DNA of 64,000 bases from Ananas comosus (GCF_001540865.1 NC_033635.1:5060617-5124616); one strand, 5' to 3'; shown: positions 37,021-49,524, numbered from the stretch's first letter. Made by a program: numbers and translations. Notes: generated from the letters alone by a model not told the origin.

Positions 37021-37198
37021 CTTCTTTTTTTTTTTCTTTTTTTTTTCTTTTTTTTTTTGAGAGATAGGTAGCACGCTACCCGCTTCGTTTATTTATTTAG
37101 AAATAAACTTAGCTGGAAATGTGAATCAACTAGGATTCGAACTTGGGTCTCGGGTACCAACCACCAAGCCCTTTGCCACTTGCTCTAGGAACGGTCGG
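37021..37198 (-). mobile_element. SINE, minus orientation, inside tandem unit B
   Basis: A poly-T run (37023-37058) precedes the reverse complement of the SINE at 5040-5203: GATAGGTAGCACGCTACCCG, GGATTCGAACTTGGG (B-box), and ends near CTAGGAACGGTCGG. A short duplication TGACTTTT lies at 37013-37020 and 37199-37206. Confidence 0.85.
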
Positions 37199-37688
37199 TG
37201 ACTTTTTTTGAATGTTGGATTGGGAACCGCGAGCTTTCTAAGAGTTTGACCTCCGTCGGCAAAGTTGACCATTATATCGACATAACATTTTGACAAATCC
37301 GAAGGCATTCTCGAGCCCTATATAAAGGGACGAACCCCACCCCTCTCATCTTTCCACTCCATCAGCTTCTCCTTTTTCGCTCCATCAGCTTTTTCTCTTT
37401 CCCCTCCATCAACTTCTCTCCGAACTAGTAATGTACTTGTTCTCGTGTTTTCATCTTCCAATCCTGGAGAAGAATAAGATTTTTTTTTTATTTCTCTTTT
37501 TCTCTCTCTTACTTATCTTTTTTGTTTTCACGTATTTTTATTTATTTAATTTATTATTGTTTTGTAAAGAAAAAAAATAAGGAACAAAGAGCCAAAGAGA
37601 AGAAACAAAGAGATAAAATGACCGCGCAGCGCAGCTTCATACAAAAAAAATCAAGTCTGAAATTCTACAAAAGTCTGAGGATATTTAT

Positions 37689-37775
37689 ATGATGGAAAAT
37701 GTAAAGAGGCGTAGGGAGCAGAGAGTAGACTTCTCTATCGCTGTGGAAAAAATTTATGCTATAATTGCAGTTTAG
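37689..37775 (+). CDS. Short conserved ORF in tandem unit B, unknown
   Basis: 28 codons, collinear with the ORF at 36277-36363. Two amino-acid differences (Arg to Lys, Arg to Gln) plus silent changes, with the same stop. Coding status unproven. Confidence 0.25.
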   Translation: MMENVKRRREQRVDFSIAVEKIYAIIAV

Positions 37776-38330
37776 AAAGGCATTTAAAATAAATTATATT
37801 TAGTTTATATTTGAACGGATCTCTTTCTGCGATCATCGTTGCCATAATCTATATAATCTATATATACTCATATATATATATATATACTTACTTTATATTA
37901 CATGACACTTCCATCATATCATAGATAAGGCCGAGTTATTATTTTTAGCGGGTGTTAATACATAATAATGTTAATTTTAAATAATAATGTTAATACTATA
38001 ATACTATAACACATAATTATTAACATGTTAATACATGTTAATTTTAATTTTAATTTTATAATTTAATTAAGTTTACAAGCTCCAAAATAATACATATTAA
38101 TTTTAATTTTATAATACATGTTAATTATATAATGCACCTCCAACTATTACATGTTAATTTTACTTTTATTTTTTATTTTTTATTTTACACGTTAAATTTT
38201 AAATATTAAAATTTAAATAGAAAATTTTCAATATCAAATTCGAAATTTAAAATTAAAATTAAAATTACTAAAAAGCACCAAAATACACCATAAAATCTCT
38301 TTCCTCACAACAATAAATTTTAATACCATT

Positions 38331-38968
38331 TTATTATAGTTTAATTATGTTACATTTTCAGGGTTATCCAAATAGGACTTATTGTTGAACGTTGGATCGG
38401 AAACCGCAAGTCTTCTAAGAGCTTGACCTTTGTACGGCCAAGCTAATCATTATATCGGCATAACATTTTGAGAAATGAGAAGGCATTCTCGAGCCCTATA
38501 TAAAGGACGAACCCCACTCATCTATCCACTCCATCAGCTTCTCCTCTTTCACTTCATCAGCTTCTCCTCTTTCCACTCCATCAGTGTCTCTCCGAACTAG
38601 TAATGAACTTATTATCGTGTTTTTATCTTCCAATTCTGGAGAAGAATAAGAAATTTTTTTTTATTTCTCTTTTTCTCTCTCTTACTTTTCTGGTTTGTTT
38701 TCACATATTTTTATTTATTTAATTTATTATTATTTTGTATAAAAAAAAAGGAACAAAGAGCCAAAGAGAAGAAACAAAGAGATAAAATGACCGCGCAGCG
38801 CAGCTTCATGCAGAAAAAATCAAGTCTGAGATTTTGCAAAAGTCTAAGGATATTTACATAATGGAAAATGCAAGGAGGCGTAGGGAGTGAAGAATAGACT
38901 TCTCTTTCACGGTAGAAAAAATGTATGCTATAATTGCAGTTATAGAAAGACATTTAAAATAAATTATA
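38331..38968 (+). repeat. Tandem unit C, partial
   Basis: The third copy, from CATTTTCAGGGTTATCC through CCCTATATAAAGG (TATA near 38496), the leader and the A/G-rich block. The short ORF has an early TGA. Similarity to the other copies stops at about 38968, so the AT-rich tail is missing. Confidence 0.7.
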
Positions 38969-39370
38969 TAAATATTATGTTTAGATGCATAAAACTATTT
39001 GGATTAATCCAAATCCGACCCAATTAATTAACTCAAACGTAATTGAACCCAACGTAATGAAAGTTGACATATAAGTACAATTACAATTGAACGGTCCGTT
39101 TGGATGGAAAGAATAGGAGTGGAGAGCAAAAAGTCAAATTTTTATCTTTTGGATAGAAAAAAATAAACCGAAATGTGCTAAAAAATTCTAATTCTTCTAG
39201 TTATTGCCTTGGATTGGTTTGGCAAATTAATTTTTAGTACGAATTTGTAATGTAGGGAATAATCCTAAGTTGGAAAAAATAGTCTCTCAGATTGAAAAGC
39301 TGTGGCTTGATATATGATGAAATATTAAAAAGTCTATTGAAGACTCTATATGGCAATTGTTTGAAAGGCT
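38969..39370. other. AT-rich intergenic DNA
   Basis: No gene seen. GGTCCGTTTGGATGG at 39093 resembles one end of a PIF/Harbinger-like element without a recognised partner. Confidence 0.3.
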
Positions 39371-39618
39371 AGGGCTGCTATACTCTTATGAGTATAACCT
39401 TTTTTGTACTCATAAGTTTCCGATCATTAGATGAAGAGATATACGGTTAGAATGATAGTTGTCTCCGACTAAATTAATAGTGGTCCTCTAAGGTTGAGTG
39501 TGTGGTTGGTTGAACAATATGATATAATAAATAGAAATAATCAAAGGAGTAGATCTAACAGTCAAAAACTTATGAATACAAAGAAGACTATATTCATAAG
39601 AGTATAGTAGCTGAACTC
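39371..39618. mobile_element. Small MITE with CTATACTCTTATGA ends
   Basis: GCTGCTATACTCTTATGAGT at 39374 is inverted at 39591-39611 (CATAAGAGTATAGTAGC). About 250 bp, no coding capacity. An internal sequence (ACGGTTAGAATGATAGT) recurs in the related segment at 51294-51530. Confidence 0.6.
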
Positions 39619-40010
39619 CTGTTTGAAGTTTAATCTGATAGTGTTATTTTTCAATATCTTATCTTTCTATGTGCAGCTAAATTAATTTCTTAATTCTTCA
39701 CAAGTTCATACTTTCTGTTTATTTTGGCAAGGACAGAACAAACACTTTTAGAGGAGGTATAGTTTGCAAATATATTTTCCAAATGTACCTACTTTCCTGG
39801 TTTATAGTGAAAAAAAAGTAAAAAGTATGATAATTAAAGTGTGGCTTCCATAGTGCGACAAATGATGGTGAAAATTTCCATCAAAAAAGCATTCGTGTGG
39901 ATATTTTCATCATAATTTTGTAGAATGGGACTGACCAAATTAAAACACAATTACAAACTAAGCCTACAGATAAAGGGAGATGCTCTATAAAACACAATTA
40001 CAAACTAAGA
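39619..40010. other. Intergenic DNA with a 46-bp-spaced direct repeat
   Basis: AAAACACAATTACAAACTAA occurs twice (near 39942 and 39989). Otherwise nothing recognised. Confidence 0.35.
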
Positions 40011-40011
40011 C

Positions 40012-40497
40012 TAGGGATGCCAACATGTCGGATTTGAAGTGGGTTTTTAAAAATCTAAACATGAACTCGACATCCTAATTCGTCATCTAAACCGGAATTC
40101 AACCTCAACGGATTTTGAAAATTCATATTCAATATTGAACTCGACCAAAAACCCGAAACCAAAACTCGAACCTGAAAATTGAAACCGAAAAAAATTATGT
40201 CTTTTTATCATATTTCAAAGCATATTATATTAAAATCTAAAATTTTAAAATATAAATTTAAATATAACAAATATTTATATATATATTATGTAATGTAAAA
40301 TTTATTTAGGTTCGGATTGGGTTCGGGTTCAGAACGGGTATAAACAAAATTCATACCTGAATCCAAATTCATCGAATTTTTATTTTTTATACCTATATCT
40401 ATGAAACTATATCCAGTTAATATTGAATAAACCTGCCTCATTCGGATTCAGATTCGAGTTAAATTTCAGGCATCCGTACGTACCCATTGACATCCCT
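40012..40497. mobile_element. Probable hAT-like non-autonomous remnant
   Basis: The ends TAGGGATGCCAAC (left) and TTGACATCCCT (right) are near-inverted and resemble hAT terminal repeats. The interior is AT-rich with CGAACCTGAA-type words. No matching 8-bp duplication, so confidence is low. Confidence 0.35.
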
Positions 40498-40707
40498 TGT
40501 TCAGCTAGAGCTCTTCAAACAAGCACTACTAACTATTTTAAAATTGCACCAATAACATTCAACTTGTATAAAAATACAGTATTCCAATGTACTTGGATTG
40601 TTTATTCAAACTTACAAGCTCATTTTAACTTTCTAGTACTAGAAAACTCTATAATTTTATTAGCCGAAAGTTTTACCGTTTCTTTTCCATGCAGAGAAAA
40701 TAAACAT

Positions 40708-42386
40708 ATATTAAAGGGACAATATCAAATATACCCCGCAAAATTATAGAAATATCACAAATACTCCTTAAAAATTCTCAATATCAATATTACCCCTATA
40801 ATTCTATATGTTATATCATAAATGCCCTTTTGGTCCTTTTTTAAAGTTTAAATTACAAAATGACCTATTACACCTCATAGTAGTTAGTTATTAATAATTT
40901 ATAATTTTTAAAGTTTAATTTATGTCACTTGGAATAGTTTTTTATTTAAAAGACACAAAATAGTCTATATAAAAATAATCAAATTAAACTATAAAAATAT
41001 ACATTTGAAATGAAAGCCCAATAAGATAAATCAAAGATAAAATAGAAAACAATCAAACTATATATAACATAATATAAAAATTTAAAAAGTAATCAAAGTA
41101 AACTAGAAAAAGACAAATATGAAAAAAAAAACTCATAGTAATATCAATTGAAACTAAAATAAAGAATTTTCAAACTACATCTACAACAATATAAAAATCT
41201 TAAAATAAATCTAATAAAAATTAACTAATTCTTTCATTTGAAATTAAACAAATAAAATGAATATATACTAATTAAATGAAATAAAATAAAGACATATTAA
41301 ACTAGTCAAAATGAAGATATATTAAAATAATTAAATTAAACTAGAAAAATATTTACAATAAACACATATTATCTTAGTAATAAAATATGTATTATCTATA
41401 TATAAAAGCGTATAGAAATTACGATAGACGAAATCTAAAAAGAAATAAAATAATATTCCCTACGAATGGTTATAATTAATTTGTTAAAAATATTTCAAAT
41501 AAAAACGAACAGTTATGATCAATCTATTAAAATCTCATCCAAAAGAGAATGAAATAATATTCCATACGAATGGTTATGATTAATTTATTAAAAATATCTC
41601 AAAATAAAAACGAACGGTTATAATCAATCTATTAAATCTCTACTATATATAAAAATCTATTCCGTATAAATGGTTATAATCAATTTGTTAAAAAAATATC
41701 TCAAATAAAAACAGTTATGATTAATCTATTAAAAAATAGCATTCCTATCCATCTATAAATTCAATCTTACGAACGATTATAATCAATTTGTTAAAAAATA
41801 TCTCAAATAAAAACAAACGATTATGATCAATTTGTTAAAAAATAACATTCCTATTCATCTATTTTATATTAAAATTAAAATTTGAGTTTAAATTATTAAT
41901 TAAATTTAATTTTTGATATCAAATTTGAATTAACAATTAATTTTTTTATTACAGTGGATCAAAATTAAATTGTAAAGTAAATGTAAATTAAATTTTGATG
42001 CTTTTAGTTTAAAACACATATTTAAACTTGATTCATCAAAAATAAAAAAATATAAAAATGCTCGATGTATATAAAAAAGAACACTGTAGAATATTGTAAA
42101 TATTTTCTAATAAAATATAATATATTAACTTATAAATATAATTTTTATTGTAAAATTTTGGATATATATAATGTAAAAATTTATATTGATTTGAAATAAA
42201 TTATAATAATTGTTACATGCATTACACATATATTCAACTGTAACAATTATAAGAGTGAGAAGGGTAAAACGGATATTTTAGCCGTATTTTTTTTGAAATA
42301 CAGGTAATATGAGAAGTTTTGATAATTTTACTAAACTTAAAGGATATTTTTGATATTAACAACTTTTGGAAGTGTATCTATATAAT
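40708..42386. mobile_element. Possible long-TIR element, very AT-rich interior
   Basis: The left end (AATATCAAATATACCCC..., 40720-40830) and the reverse complement of the right end (42250-42386, AATATCAAAAATATCC...) share a pattern of short matches, as in old Mutator-like or foldback elements. The interior is low-complexity, with repeated GAACGGTTATGATCAAT-like words at 41440-41830. No ORF. Confidence 0.3.
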
Positions 42387-42789
42387 TAGAGGTGGGTGAG
42401 CGGGTATATACCTATGAAATTAATCCTATATTAAAAGCAATGTCAGCCGAACACATTACATTTCAAAATAAGAAAAAAGATTTCTTTTTTTCGTTCTCGA
42501 ATTATAGGTTTATTAGGTCAATTATCATCGTCTTTTTTTTTTTTTTTCTTCACGCAAATGAGCATTTTGTGTGACAGAGCAAGCAATTAGTATACTATCC
42601 ACTCCTATGATTTTTATGTTGAAAATTCTATCCGAAGAAAAGTAAAATACAAATACAGTACCAATCGGGGCCTTAAGGGTCTCGAATGTTCAAATTAAGA
42701 GGTTGAGGACCAAAATAAAACTCGTCGACTACATGTTCAGGTACTAGTAATGCAATTCACGAGACCCTAAAAAATAATAAAAATCTCCA

Positions 42790-43080
42790 TGTATTTCCCC
42801 GCAGGACTTGGACTGGGCCCTTCTTTGTCTTCCGGCCGGACAGGGATTGTCAGGTCGACGGAGTCAGCATCGCCCCGGCCAGCACTCAACGGTGCCGGCC
42901 CACGACAGCGGACTGCAGAGTCCAGTCAGTCCACGCCATGAAGATTTTTATGGACGCCGTGATGTCTTGTTTGCGCCTCCCTCAGTCATGTCTTCTTGTC
43001 TTGTTGGCGACCACGGATGCGGCCCGTGCGAGTCACGCCCTCACGGGATGTGGAAAGCAAATTGCTAGACAGTTCTGACT
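42790..43080. other. GC-rich island in AT-rich DNA, unknown
   Basis: About 290 bp of high GC (CGGCCGGACAGGG, GCCCCGGCCAGC, GGTGCCGGCCCACG) stands out from its flanks. The plus-strand open frame 42808-43068 shows no known motif. It could be a captured gene fragment or an old exon; I cannot tell. Confidence 0.3.
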
Positions 43081-43089
43081 TATGTCAAA

Positions 43090-43747
43090 TGTGACGTTTG
43101 GTTCGAGTTATGTAATATTATATATTATTTTATTATAATTATATATTTGAAATTTTCAAATCAGATCATTATTGATACTGCATCATCGTTTTTGATTTAA
43201 TACAGTAATATAATATTGGATTATAATATATTGAATCATTATGTTTGGTTCAATTTATAAAATTCAGCAATTCTAATAGTTTATTTCAAAATTGATATTG
43301 TGGCCATATTTATTTTTTATTTTTACCAAACTATAACTTAATATAATTTGCACTTAAATTAATTCTATTAATAAATAATATAAATAAAAAAAATCACACC
43401 TGTAAAAAAAATTATAAACTCCGAAATTATTGTCAATCCATATAGGAATAAATAAAAAAAGACTATATTACATAATCATATGATTATTAAAATTATAAAC
43501 TCATTTATAAGTGTTTGTGTGAATAGGAATAGAGGAGCATAAAAAAGAGAAAGAGAGAGATACAGATGACGTAGTGAAAGAATTTGGGGTAGAGGGTTTG
43601 GAGAGGTATGTAACATGCAAGATTATCTGCCATCAGTAATACAAGACACCTATAACTCCGCTCGGTAATATTTTTGACGTAAGCTCGGTAATATTTGTAA
43701 TGCTATATTACTGACTAGATTATAAACTTGATGAATCAAACGCGCCC
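43090..43747. mobile_element. Probable PIF/Harbinger-like MITE, degraded left end
   Basis: The right end ATCAAACGCGCCC followed by TTA and the left ACGTTTGGTTCGAG are inverted matches to the Tourist-like pattern. Length about 660 bp. The first bases on the left are changed and the 3-bp duplication cannot be confirmed. Confidence 0.45.
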
Positions 43748-43750
43748 TTA

Positions 43751-44903
43751 AAAAAAAGACTAGAATATAGTAGTCACATTGCTGATATTATATTTCAAAT
43801 CAATCAAATTATTTTTTGGGATTCATCCAAATCATCATAATTTATAGAAAAATATTTTTTTTATACTTTTCTCTCAAAAAAAAAAAATGATAGACCGTTT
43901 TTAAATAATGTGGTGTAGCTGCTGCACAGTGCACTTCCTCTTCATTAAGCCCTTGTCCTGAGTCTCCTGACACACATTTATAAAATTTTAGAAAACTTAT
44001 GCTATATTGTTTAGATTAAGGTGAAAGAAAAAATTATGTAATTCTATAACATTTTACATTTTATTTTAAGCTACTTGGATTCACACAGTATAATTTTATA
44101 AATTTAAAAATTTTAAGATTAAAAATTTTAAAATTGAAACATAAAATCAAAATTTATATTTTAAAATTTAGAATTTAAAATTTAAAATGGGTATTTGTTT
44201 TAAAGACATCATTGTATTCTTATATTTTATCAATTTCTACATTGTATTTTAGATTTTTTTTTATATATATTTTTTTACTAATTTTTTTTCTTATAGATGC
44301 CAATAAACTATTTTTTTCCAGCTATTCTCTATATTACTGTTAACAAAACAATTATTTTAAACAAATCTAATAACTTTATTAAAAAATACTGATTAAATAG
44401 TAAAAAATTTTAAAATGAATCTCCATGATAGATTCATTAAAAGCTTCTATCAAGTTATTTTATTATTTTTTATTATTTTTATGAATTTTATAATTTTTTC
44501 AGTCAAAATGAGCTAATTATACCCTTAACCCGTATATTTTAACATCCTTCGTATAAAATTATAAATTTATGTTTACAGTGTACTTATATATAAATTTATT
44601 GATTATACTGTAGTGATTGAAAAAAATAAAATAATTGAGTGGCATAGTTCAAAAGAATACAGTGCAATATGCAAAATAAAAAAAAATTGTAAAATATAGC
44701 ATAGCATATACTGTAATTAACTCAAACTTTATATCAAAATAAAGGCCTTGTTTGTCATGGTTGTTCTTTTCTTTTTTAGAAAAAATATAATATAAATGAA
44801 AAAATTTTGTAAAAGAGGATGATTGTTTGGTTCGCATATATCGAATTCAAAATTTTGATGATTAAAATATTAATTAGTAAAAAATATGCAATTGTATGAG
44901 ATG
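43751..44903. other. AT-rich intergenic DNA, no gene
   Basis: Low-complexity A/T runs. Nothing recognised. Confidence 0.35.
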
Positions 44904-44919
44904 AACATATATACTGGGT

Positions 44920-45061
44920 ATTCCGACCGTTTCTAAAGCAAGTGACAAAGAGTTGGTGGTTGATATCTGAGATCCCAAATTCGAATTCTAATTAATTTAC
45001 ATTTCTCAATGAAATAAACGAGGCGGATAGCGTGCAATCTATCTCTTAAAGAAAAATAAAA
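44920..45061 (+). mobile_element. SINE, plus orientation, with 16-bp target duplication
   Basis: Begins near CCGACCGTTTCTAAAGC, has the B-box-like ATTCGAATTC and the 3' GATAGCGTGCAATCTATCTC of the family, and ends in an A-rich tail. AACATATATACTGGGT is repeated exactly at 44904-44919 and 45062-45077. Confidence 0.88.
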
Positions 45062-45845
45062 AACATATATACTGGGTGCACGGAATAATTTTTTGGTACT
45101 GAAGTATTTTCTCGAGTAGGAGAATACGTACCTGCAGTACTAGATAGATATGTTAGGTCGCATACAGTGTGACCCACGAGTTCAAGGGATGTATATATAA
45201 TCAAGAATAATTGGTGATAATAATAATTGATACGGTCCATGCATATGCGTAAGACCATTTTTTTTTTTTTTTTTTTTTTTCTTTTGAGAAAAATATGTAC
45301 GGCTAGGTCTGTTTTAGATTGTCTAAAAGGCACACCGGTTGAACGTAGGTCAACGGGTTTTCACACGGTCGTTTGGTGGAGCAATTTTTAAGTTATTTTG
45401 CTTGATGTGCAATTTGACCAAATCTTTATAGTGCGTTGCTACTACACAAAATAATTAGATCATTAATATAACGTACGTTGTGTTCTCCTTTGTTTTGGAG
45501 ATTACTAAAAATGTTTGGAGACCAATCTCTCTCTCTCTATATATATATAACTTAAAAGTTAAAATATTTAATTAAAATTGGGTGCACATCACATGCTATG
45601 CTTATATTCTCACGGATTCAAACTTGCAACAGTATTTTGTAATTCAGACTTAAACTCGCAATCTAAGCAATTGACTATTTTTTATAAAAAATTTTAAATT
45701 AAAAAAATATGCGTGCTCGTATTCTGGCGAATTCAAACATTTTAAGGTATTTTGTAATTCATATTTAAACCCAATTCCGCAATCAACCTATTTTTAGTTA
45801 AAGGCTTTATATATATAGATTAGTTATTTAATTGGTTTTGTGATC

Positions 45846-45950
45846 ATTGGTGGTTAGTATCCGATAATTTAAGTTTGAATTTTAATTAATTTATATTTTT
45901 AATTAAATTTATTTTTTTAAAAAATAAATGAAGTAAAAAAAAATTATTTA
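45846..45950 (+). mobile_element. SINE fragment, strongly diverged
   Basis: TTGGTGGTTAGTATCCGATA... followed by AAATGAAGTAAAAAA follows the SINE order seen at 44920-45061 but with many changes and no clear flanking repeat. Confidence 0.4.
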
Positions 45951-46104
45951 GTTTTAGGAGGCATCAGAAGAAGAATTATGTGCAATTATTATTATTCGAA
46001 CATTAACAGCAACATCCATAATTTAATCTTTATTTTTTTCTATAAAAAGAATCCAAACATTGAGCTCCGCGAAGAATATTAGGACGACACAAGGTAGTGG
46101 TCGT

Positions 46105-46307
46105 CTTTATTATTATTATTATTATTTATTTTTTTATTTTTTAATCTTAAGCCAGAATTTCCTGCCATCCCACCCCACTGCTCAGAAGCTTCCACGGCGG
46201 ACCAGCCAACAAACCCCAACATCCCCCACTCACCTCCCTTTCCCATTTATAGCCACCCTAATTACCTCCTCCTCCTCCTCCTCCTCCTCCTTTATATTTA
46301 ACTTCCC

Positions 46308-46341
<34 letters not shown>
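46105..46341. repeat. Microsatellites before the second b561/DOMON gene
   Basis: A (TTA)n tract at about 46108-46128, a (CTC)n tract at about 46267-46291 and an (ATT)n tract at about 46309-46341, all within 360 bp of the start codon. Confidence 0.85.
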
Positions 46342-46346
<5 letters not shown>

Positions 46347-46368
46347 CCTCATAACCTAGGATATATAT

Positions 46369-46465
46369 GCTATACTACCCCTGCTAAATATCTCCGATCT
46401 TCTTCTTCAATTTCCCTTCTTCAATTCATTAAGAAGAAGAGAGAGAAGAAAAAAAAAAACTATAT
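46369..46465 (+). promoter_or_regulatory. Probable TATA box and leader of the b561/DOMON gene
   Basis: GGATATATATGC at 46369 lies about 95 bases before the ATG and is followed by a CT-rich then A-rich leader, common for plant 5' UTRs. A second candidate, CATTTATAGCC, lies at 46244. Confidence 0.4.
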
Positions 46466-49400
46466 ATGATGAGTCCGATGAATCGTCCGGTCCGCAGTCT
46501 CATCGTTGCCGTCCTTCCTTGTCTTCTGCTGGTGCTGCTGCTGGCTGGACCGTCTGCCGCGCAGAACTGCGTGGGCGAGAGTTTCTCGAACAACAGGCTG
46601 TACTCCCTCTGCAGCTCCCTCCCCGAGCTGGGCGCCACGCTGCACTGGACCTACCACCCTTCGAACGCCACCCTCGACGTCGCCTACCGCCTGCCCTCCC
46701 CGGCCTCCGGCTGGGCCGCCTGGGCCATCAACCCTTCCGGCGCCGGCATGCTCGGCGCCAACGCCTTCCTCGCCTTCCAGAACTCCTCCACCGGCGCCGT
46801 CTCCGTCATCACCACCGTCCTCGCCACCTCGACCGGCTACTCCCCCGCCATCACCGACGAGGCCCTCAGCTTCGCCGTCCACGACCGCTCGGCGGAGTTC
46901 GCCGCCGGCGCCTACACCATCTACGCCACCCTCGACCTCCCCGGGAACGGCACCGCGCAGAACACCGCGTGGCAGGCCGGCACCGCCTTCTCCTCCGCCG
47001 GCCTCCCCAGCGGCCTCTCCAACTCCCGCCTGCACCGCAAGAACGTAAGTACTCGGTCTCCGCTGCCGACTTACTGTGACTCGTTGATTCTGATCAGGTT
47101 GAAAATAATTTTTTTATTTTTTTGAAAAAAAAATATATAATTATTTATTTTGTAGTATAATTTTACTTTTGCATATCTCTCCCTTTCCCAACTTAAAATT
47201 TAATAACTTAAAATTTAATTTATGATAAAAAAAAAGTATTTAATCCCCTCCACTTTTGTTGGAACAAACATACCTTAATTTTGCATGCTATATTTGGAGT
47301 TGATTTTGTTTCGGTTTGGTTTGGTTTGGTTTGTTTGATTGATCTTCATTTAGTTCACTGTTAGTTATACGGAGGTTCTTGCTCTAAGATTTCCTGGTCA
47401 AATTTAGCTATCTCAGATTTGTGCTGTTTCTGAAACAGAGCAGGATTTGTTCTATTTTTATTATTATTATTCTCCTTTGTTATTTTTCCAACGATTTTAG
47501 TTGTTTATTTTTACTATAATTATTTTTATGACTATTTAACTATTTTTATGATTTAAACACAAACAAATAAATGACTCTTTTTTGTTGTTGTTGTTGTTGT
47601 TGTTGTCTTGAGAAGGCATAAGCAAATTGTCTTAATCTCTGCTCTTTTACGACAGTGAATCACGAAGCTGAATTTGTCTTCAAACTGAGAAATTCTCTTT
47701 AGATGCTAATAGAGGCAGGTTCTGAAAGAGTTGTTCTAATTGTGGACAAACCTACTGGTTGTGTAGAATTTCTTTTTCCTTTTCTGTTTTATTAACTTTT
47801 CAGCAAAGGTCATGTAGGTGTTTTCCATAACTCTGCATCCAAAAGGAATCAGGTGCTAAAGATCACTGTTACGTATAATTATCTGCATATTCGGTGCACT
47901 TTTTGTGCGCCACGGTTGTTGAGGCGCCGACAATGATTGAGATGGCACTTCTCATTTCGGATGGACAGTCAAATAGTTGTGTTCAGTGAGCACCGGGTTT
48001 GCGGAGAATCCAAATAGGAGATGATCAGGCTATGCTTCTTTTTTTTTTTCTAATTTGTTATTCTAATTCTGTGTTGCAGATCCATGGAGTGTTGAATGCC
48101 ATGAGCTGGGGTCTTCTGTTTCCTCTCGGAGTGATCATGGCGAGGTACCTGAGGGTGTTCAAATCGGCCGATCCTGCCTGGTTCTACCTCCACATCACTT
48201 GCCAATGCTCCGGTTACATCCTCGGCGTTGCTGGGTGGGGTCTAGGCCTTAAACTTGGCAGCGAGTCCAAGGGAATTACATATTACGCCCACCGCAACAT
48301 CGGAATCGCTCTTTTCTGCCTCGCCACGCTTCAGGTACACACTTTACACTTTCTTTTATAGGCTCAATTGAAACTGGTTCTGTTTGCGTTCTTGCCGAAT
48401 TGAAAGAGTCTAAAATTTTTGTCGCAGTGAGATGCCGAAATGCAATTAGGAATCCTAAAGCTTTATTTTGGAGCTTTTGTTTTTGCTACTTAGATTAATT
48501 ATTAGCAGATTTTGATATAGTGCCTTTGTTAATACCACTACTTAAAAAGATATTTTCTCAAACAATACGCATCCTATGACAATTCCAAGACAAATTCCAA
48601 CATTTTCCGAGGCTTTCGGAAGTTTCTGGATCTACAGTCTAGGAATTCTACTCTATGTATATCTCATTTTCAATGGAGTCGTTAGAAACACTTTAATACT
48701 GTTAGTATAGTTGTTAGAGACACTTTAATATGTATAATACTTAGATTATTTCGATCTTAATTAGCTAATCCTACATCAGAGTGCAATGTGGAGGGTTTTA
48801 ATAGCAATTCAGTTAAAAAAACAAAAGAAAAGAAAAAATGAAAAAATGAAAAGAAAAGAGAGTGATTTTCTTCCCCTTAATCTTCTACAACATTTCTCAG
48901 TTTAGTTCCTCAATGAATAAGTAACCATTTTTGGAGTATCTCTGATAAATCAGGATATCCTTTCCACGTCAATTTATAATTAAGAGTTAATTTGTTACTT
49001 CAACAATGTTTAGTCAAGAATTCATGCAGGTTACATGTGTAATCGAAACTTTGATCTCTTTTGTAGATCTACCTAAGTTTTAGCTTCTTGTTTACCCAAA
49101 TAACAAGCACCCAATCTTCACAAATGCTTTATTTTATTCGTTCGCTCAAATTAGATACAAACATAATTCCCTCATTAACACTTCATTTCCCACTATGTGT
49201 GTATAGGTGTTTGCATTGCTTTTGCGCCCTAACAAAGACAACAAGTATCGCATATACTGGAATGTATACCACCACTCGGTCGGATACACGGTCATCCTCC
49301 TGAGCATCATTAACATCTTCAAGGGTTTCAACATATTGAACCCCGCCGATAAGTGGAAAAATGCGTACATCGCTGTCATTTCAACGCTGGGCGGTATCGC

Positions 49401-49524
49401 TCTGTGTCTCGAGGTTATAACATGGGTGATTGTTCTGAGGCGGAGGTCGTCGAGGAGCTCCGAGAAGTCGCACCATGGCGCTGCAAATGGATATGGTTCG
49501 AGGCAACATCATGCAGTAGTGTGA
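46466..49524 (+). CDS. Cytochrome b561 and DOMON domain-containing protein, three exons
   Basis: Exons 46466-47044, 48080-48334 and 49207-49524, both introns phase 0 with GT-AG ends, give 383 residues, a normal length. Family role: transmembrane electron transfer from ascorbate at the plasma membrane. Seen: signal peptide, about 1-32 ([13 protein letters not shown]); DOMON, about 50-180, with [15 protein letters not shown] and Met95 in [13 protein letters not shown]; b561 core with His195 ([11 protein letters not shown]), His231 (WFYLH), His264 (YYAHRNIG) and His300/301 ([11 protein letters not shown]); last helix, about 331-355; basic tail RRRSSRSS. The position matching His174 of the left-edge paralogue is Thr167 (QNTAWQAG), so the DOMON haem site may be altered. 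GC is very high in exon 1 and much lower later. Intron 1 contains a (GTT)n tract near 47583. Confidence 0.95.

Larger units (their letters stand above)
36956..38330 (+). repeat. Tandem unit B, interrupted by a SINE
   Basis: The second copy, from CATTTTCATGGTTATCC, carries the minus-strand SINE at 37021-37198. The TATA box CCCTATATAAAGG is near 37317, the CT-rich leader and A/G-rich block follow, the 28-codon ORF is at 37689-37775 and the AT-rich tail runs to about 38330. Without the SINE the unit length matches copy A. Confidence 0.7.

Noticed and set aside
46460..47079. Other-frame and antisense ORFs over exon 1 of the second b561/DOMON gene
   Set aside because: Shadows of a GC-rich exon. 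Only the 46466 frame has a signal peptide, DOMON motifs and correct splicing.
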